Source of the DNA: Cunninghamia lanceolata
Taxonomy: Eukaryota > Streptophyta > Pinopsida > Cupressales > Cupressaceae
Direction of reading: 5' to 3'
NCBI GenBank assembly: GCA_027924645.1
Contig: BSBN01000140.1
Coordinates: forward strand, 13,336,501-13,400,500
Length of the DNA stretch: 64,000 nucleotides
Shown one piece after another: positions 59,264 to 64,000 of this stretch. The notes under the pieces were generated by a model, which saw only the letters and a program-made list of their open reading frames with translations, had not been told where the DNA came from and did no database searches. The number at the start of each line of letters is the position of its first letter. Position 1 is the stretch's first letter. Made by a program: the position numbers and the translations under genes.

Positions 59264-60221
59264 TGTAGACACCTAAAATTCACCATCGCATAATTCATGT
59301 CATCACACTACATTCACACTAATTCACATCAATTCACCTAATTTTGACTATTCAACACTAAATAATTTAATAATTCCATTATTAAATCATCAAATTCCTC
59401 TTTACTAATGAAATAATCTAAGTTATTTAATTAAATCATTATTCCTCCAATTTAAATAAATAAAAATAAAAATTATTTATTTAAATAAATCAAATATATC
59501 TCCACTTTAAATAAATAAATTCAAATTATTTATTTAAATAATCTTTTTCCTCCAAAATGAATTAAATTTTATATTTAATTCAATTATCCAATGTGTACAT
59601 GAAATTAAATAAATTATTTATTTAATTTCCCATTTATCCTCAACCACCATAAATTCCTCCAATTAAAGTCAGTTAATAGATCAATCAAAAGAGGTGACTC
59701 ATCAATAAATTCAGTCATCTAATCAATCAAATTAGTTAACAAATCAATCTAATTGTGAACAGATCAATCAATTGAGTCATTTGATCAATCTATCCAGTCA
59801 ACTGTCAAATCAAGTTTGTTAACTACCATGACTCACGAGAAGGCAAGACACTTGTCGTTTCCTAATTCACACACATTCTCTCAACCCATCTCAACCATTG
59901 ATCAATTTGATCTTCCTCAACCGTTGATTTGTTGTCTCATAAGTCTATAAATCAAACCTCTTTCTCCATTTCTAATCATCTCTCATTTTAGTAAACTTAT
60001 GCTATCATTTTCATTCCTTGGGAGATCACATTAGGCCTATTGATAGATCAATCCACATTAGCAAAGAGCAAAGAGCAATCCACTTGAGGTTTGGGTGTAA
60101 CCTTAGTACACTTCATCAAGTATGATTTGTTTGATTGCTTTGAGGTAATTTGTATTGTTTTACTATTTATTTTGAGCTCATTTATGTTCTTTATTGCATT
60201 CTAATTATTACCATCACATCT
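59264..60221 (+). repeat. 3' LTR of Tat element, left arm of a palindrome
   Basis: Starts TGTAGACACC after the polypurine tract. Carries alternating AT blocks (59440-59620), a degenerate 'gatcaatcaa' repeat (59660-59810) and a 'tataaat' TATA candidate at 59946. 59264-60056 is matched in reverse by 60222-61013. The LTR end was not fixed; 60057-60221 has no partner. Confidence 0.8.
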
Positions 60222-61013
60222 TGTGGATTGGTCTATCAACAAGCATAATGTGATCTCTTGAGGAATGGTAATGACAGCATACGTTTACTAAAATGAGGGA
60301 TGATCTGAAATAGAGAAATAGGGTTGATTTATAGACTTGTGAGACAACAAATCAATGGTTGAGGAAGATTAGAATGATCAATGGTTGAGATGGGTTGAGA
60401 GAATGTGCGTGAATTCAAAAAGGACAAGTGTCCTACCTTCTCACAAGTAATGGGAGTTAACATACTTGACTGGAGAGTTGACTGGATAGATTGATCATAT
60501 GATTGAATTGATTGATCTGTTAATAAATTAGATTGATTTGTTAATTGATTTGATTGATTAGATGATTGAATTGATTGATGAGTCAGCTCTTTTGATTGAT
60601 CTTTTAACTGACTTTGATTGGAGGAATTGATGGTGGGTGAGGACAAATGGAAAATTAAATAAATAATTTATTTCATTTCATGTGCACATGGGATAATTGA
60701 ATTAAATATTAAATTTATGTCATTTTGGAGGAAAAAGATTATTTAAATAAATAATTTGAATTTCTTTATTTAAAGTGGAGGGAAATTTGATTTATTTAAA
60801 TAAATAATTTTTATTTTTATTTATTTAAATTGGAGGAATAATGATTTAATTAAATAAATTGGATTATTTAATTAATAAAAAGGAATGTGAAGATTTAATG
60901 GAATTATTGAATTATTTAGTGTGGAATAGTTGAAATTAGGTGAATTGATGTGAATTAGTGTGAATGCAGTGTGATGACATGAATTATGTGATGGCAAATT
61001 TTAGGTGTCTACA
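60222..61013 (-). repeat. Inverted LTR of the same Tat family, right arm
   Basis: On the minus strand it starts TGTAGACACCTAAAA at 61013 and follows the left arm closely (about 90% by eye near the ends), including the TATA candidate (60328-60334). It is truncated at 60222. Its outer end abuts Copia-3 LTR sequence directly. Confidence 0.88.
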
Positions 61014-62086
61014 CATTCCTTTCTTTGAAATATGTATCTCTTTCCTAGTGCAAAACAATCAGACATTGAACCCAACATCTCTTGCAAACTCTGATCACAC
61101 AGTCATCATATAGAACATTGAAAACATACTTGCAGTACTTCACAACATCTAAAACTTGAAAACGATAAACATACAATCATTCTAAACATATATTCTAAAC
61201 AACAAATCCAAATATTGTAATGCAGTGAAATGTGGTGGCTTTCACATTCTCCTCCTAACAATCCTAGTCAGTGTTGACATGATTTGTCTGTACTCTGCTG
61301 ACTCTAGAGAATCTATGCGATGCATTGTTACATATGAAACTTGAAAATATCATACCCCTCATCTAGATATGACAATCCTTCAAGAAGCAAGATCACATCT
61401 TCAAATGCAAACAAATACAGAGAATTCCTCTAACTCTTTCTGAATGCAATACCATTGTACCACTGTCTTCACTCTGCTAGCTCTAGAATCTTCTACAATA
61501 ACTTCTATAGTTAGAAATTTGGATCATACATACTTCACACCTGTCTATGTCTAAATTTCAAATTGCAAGGCTATATCTTCAAATGTTGAGGAATGCATAG
61601 CATTCTCTTGAGCTTCATCAGTGCAACTTCCTATGCCTTTGCCAGTTTGAAACCTTAAACAATTTCCTCCATATCTTTTGCAATGATTTTTATCAAGATA
61701 CAATTAATATAACATTCACAACACTGTAGACAACAATCACAACTCTTTTTGTTAAAAATAAGAATCTTCATGTTAACACATCCTTAACCTGACAACTTTC
61801 ACCTATCCATGAACTTCAGTAGATAAGGTACAACTATGTATAGATGATACTGATCCATTAATATGCTCAAGACTTTCATCATCATCTTCTTTACCTCATA
61901 ATACCTCTAATCATCACTTCTCTTTCTGCTCCTCTAATCATCAAAACATATAGACATCACTTTGCTTTCTACCTCACAACACTTCTAATCACTTACTCTA
62001 CTATCATCACTGATCACCATTTTGTTGATATTACATGTAACCTTCCACAACACAACTTAATTGACATCAATGACAACACATATGCA
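61014..62086 (-). repeat. Copia-3 second LTR, truncated
   Basis: Aligns with 47270-48325 in the same orientation, including 'attgaacccaacatctcttgc' and 'gtgaaatgtggtggctttcac'. The first 890 bp of the LTR are missing; the break is exactly at the Tat LTR terminus. Confidence 0.85.
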
Positions 62087-64000
62087 ATAAACTTGAGGTG
62101 ATATTTTCCTATCTTTTTATTTTATATCTTATAGATAGGAGATTTTGGTTCTTTTCATAGGATCCTTCTTTTATTTTTGATTAGAGGATTTGTTGGAAAA
62201 TATATAGGAAACTAAAGCTTCATGAATACACAACTAATTTCTAGAAAGAATATCAAGCTTTAGAGCAAGGAAGAGATCACATTACATAGGTCTACATTGT
62301 TTCTACATATAGCATCATAAATTTTGCTAGCTCACAATTTCACACTCTATTTGGTAAGTTCACTTTAGTGCCCACTCTCTAATTAGTGTGCTTTCAAAAT
62401 GCTTCCTTGAACCTTTCCTGCTTATCCTAACTAGAGATCATAAAAGTGCCTTAGCCCTGGAAGTTCCCTAAGAAATTTGAACCTTTTGAAAACTTAAGCT
62501 GCTTGGACCAATGCACTAGGTGAGGACATTTGCACCACATGTTGACATCTTGATACCATCTTCAAGTTCATCAACCATTTTTAGAGGGTATGTTTTTACT
62601 TACGTAGCACTCTAAGTTTTTCATAATGTCTATCCATGTCCAAACAACTCCTTTCCCAGGTTTTTGGCCTCTCGCCTCTTCTACAAAATCTTGTCACTTT
62701 TCTATTCAAAAGATTGGTCCTTTTCTAGAGCAAATCTTTGCTGAAATTACTATTGATCACTATATTTCTGGTGTTATTGTTATTGCATGCTTCCTTCTTT
62801 TATTGTAGGCTATTGAGGACAATCCATTGATATGATGTATATTTGTATCTCAAGTTATCCAAAAAGGCTCTCGTTTGAGATTACTATCCTTTGAAATAAA
62901 GGTCTATTTTGTTCCATTATGCAGTAGTCTTCCAACAAGATCCTTGTAATGTCTTTTTGAACTCTTTGTCAATCTATCTAGAATATCATTTATCTTGTAT
63001 TTAAATAGCATTGATTTATTTATTCATACATCAATATTGCAATATCATTTTGTCATTGCTCAACACAATTACAAATACACTTAAAATTTAGAGCACACAC
63101 TCTTTTATCACCATATCAATCTCTTGTTGTTATTGAAGTGGGAACACTAAAAACAACATTTGACTGAGGAAAACCTCTATACATCCCAAACCTTCTCTCT
63201 TGTTTGTGAGTGTAGGTTGTGTGAAAAACAAATTCGAATGCACAAGTGTTTGTACCTCTTTTCCCTTCCTCATAAATTTTATTATTTCATTATTCTCATA
63301 TCATTTCTATCTATTTACTTCACCTATCGATTTATGTTTATTGATAACTATATTTGCTATCAATAGGAACTCATCAAAATCAGCACAAAACCACACCATA
63401 TAGATCAAGGTTTTTAGTTTTTAACATCGTACAAACCACATTGTTAAGTGTTGAATTTCGTGTGATGTACTATCATCATGGGTAGTGAGGTTGCTCACCT
63501 CGTGCCAAGTTCTTCATGATCTGTAGTTTTCATTTTTGCATTTGTTTCTTTGAATTACTACTTCTCTCTCTGTATTTCCTCTATTTTATTTAGTCTTAGT
63601 TTTAGTTAGTAGTAATTAATCATTTCAATTTTGATTACAACAAAGGGATATATCCCAGATAGCCTTGTACTCTTCCTGATTGGGTAGTAATAAGATATAC
63701 ATCTTTGATGGCTAGTATCCTAATGTGTAATAAGAAGTTGTTCTGATTAAGAGAGTATAGTTAGAATCACATTTTGTATGAAATATTTTGGTGAAATTGA
63801 AATTCTTTAAACTTGTAAACAACAAAACAAAACTTTGTTTCTCTTCTTATAAAACCAAAACTTCCTCTCTCAAAAAAATTCTTATTCTTGAAATATTTTT
63901 ATTTTAGAGTACTTGTGTGTTGTGAGGCTCTTAGTGGTTTATGATCTTGATGACCCAATGCTCCAACTTAGAATTTATCATTTGCAGAAGCATAAGATTG
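62087..64000. other. No gene seen
   Basis: AT-rich. The frames at 62626-62808 and 63160-63403 have no recognisable domain and no homologous copy elsewhere in the window. Confidence 0.5.

Noticed and set aside
59264..60221. Possibility that the palindrome is a foldback DNA transposon
   Set aside because: The left arm follows a polypurine tract and both arms start TGTAGACACC like an LTR; no transposase or terminal duplication was found.
60329..60646. 105-codon minus frame rich in NQS and DQS repeats
   Set aside because: It translates the degenerate 'gatcaatcaa' repeat of the inverted Tat LTR; the left arm does not keep the same frame.
1..64000. Search for CRISPR arrays, bacterial operons, rRNA and tRNA genes
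   Set aside because: None seen. The tandem arrays have no spacer-repeat structure, and the sequence is plant nuclear DNA.

Overview
This window is plant nuclear DNA. It is most likely from a gymnosperm such as a conifer: intergenic sequence is very long, LTR retrotransposons are stacked inside one another, and the lineages present (Ty1/copia, Ty3/gypsy chromovirus, Ty3/gypsy Tat) are plant lineages. The species call is inference, because no species marker was recognised. Almost everything is dead transposon. The only gene that looks intact is a small secreted-peptide precursor at 44190-44501 (+).

Layout. 1-1215 holds a minus-strand LTR of the Tat-like family found again at 59-61 kb, with a 58-bp tandem array inside it. 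1441-1857 is a lone chromovirus LTR fragment. 3530-23450 is an old plus-strand LTR element whose interior carries a broken, host-gene-like coding region (5640-7245, -). A minus-strand chromovirus (7266-20416) sits inside it, and a minus-strand copia element (Copia-1, 8236-15254) sits inside that, cutting the chromodomain codons. 26939-39781 is a second copia element (Copia-2, -) with a perfect 5-bp target duplication. It was invaded by a plus-strand element of 5.57 kb (31568-37136) that encodes only Gag and protease.

39787-46380 is the only stretch of a few kb free of large transposons. It contains the peptide gene, flanked by AT and CT microsatellites and a 77-bp minisatellite. 46381-50440 is the LTR and pol remnant of a third copia element (Copia-3, -). 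50460-51590 is an LTR-like repeat. 51606-59263 is the 3' half of a plus-strand Tat-lineage gypsy element with two RNase H domains. Its long 3' untranslated region contains two tandem-repeat arrays and an antisense reading frame for a plant mobile domain (PMD-C, aminotransferase-like). Its 3' LTR (59264) faces an inverted LTR of the same family (to 61013), forming a palindrome with arms of about 0.79 kb. 61014-62086 is the second, truncated Copia-3 LTR, and the rest is unassigned.

How the parts relate. By eye, LTR pairs inside a nest are more alike than those of their hosts (about 94% for Copia-1 inside about 91% for the chromovirus and outer element; about 95% for the Gag-Pro element inside about 90% for Copia-2), which agrees with the nesting order. 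No element is autonomous as it stands: reading frames carry stops and frameshifts, and several catalytic residues are replaced. The Gag-Pro element would have needed partner enzymes even when young. The peptide gene has a signal peptide and a C-terminal motif combining features of the CEP and PIP hormone families.
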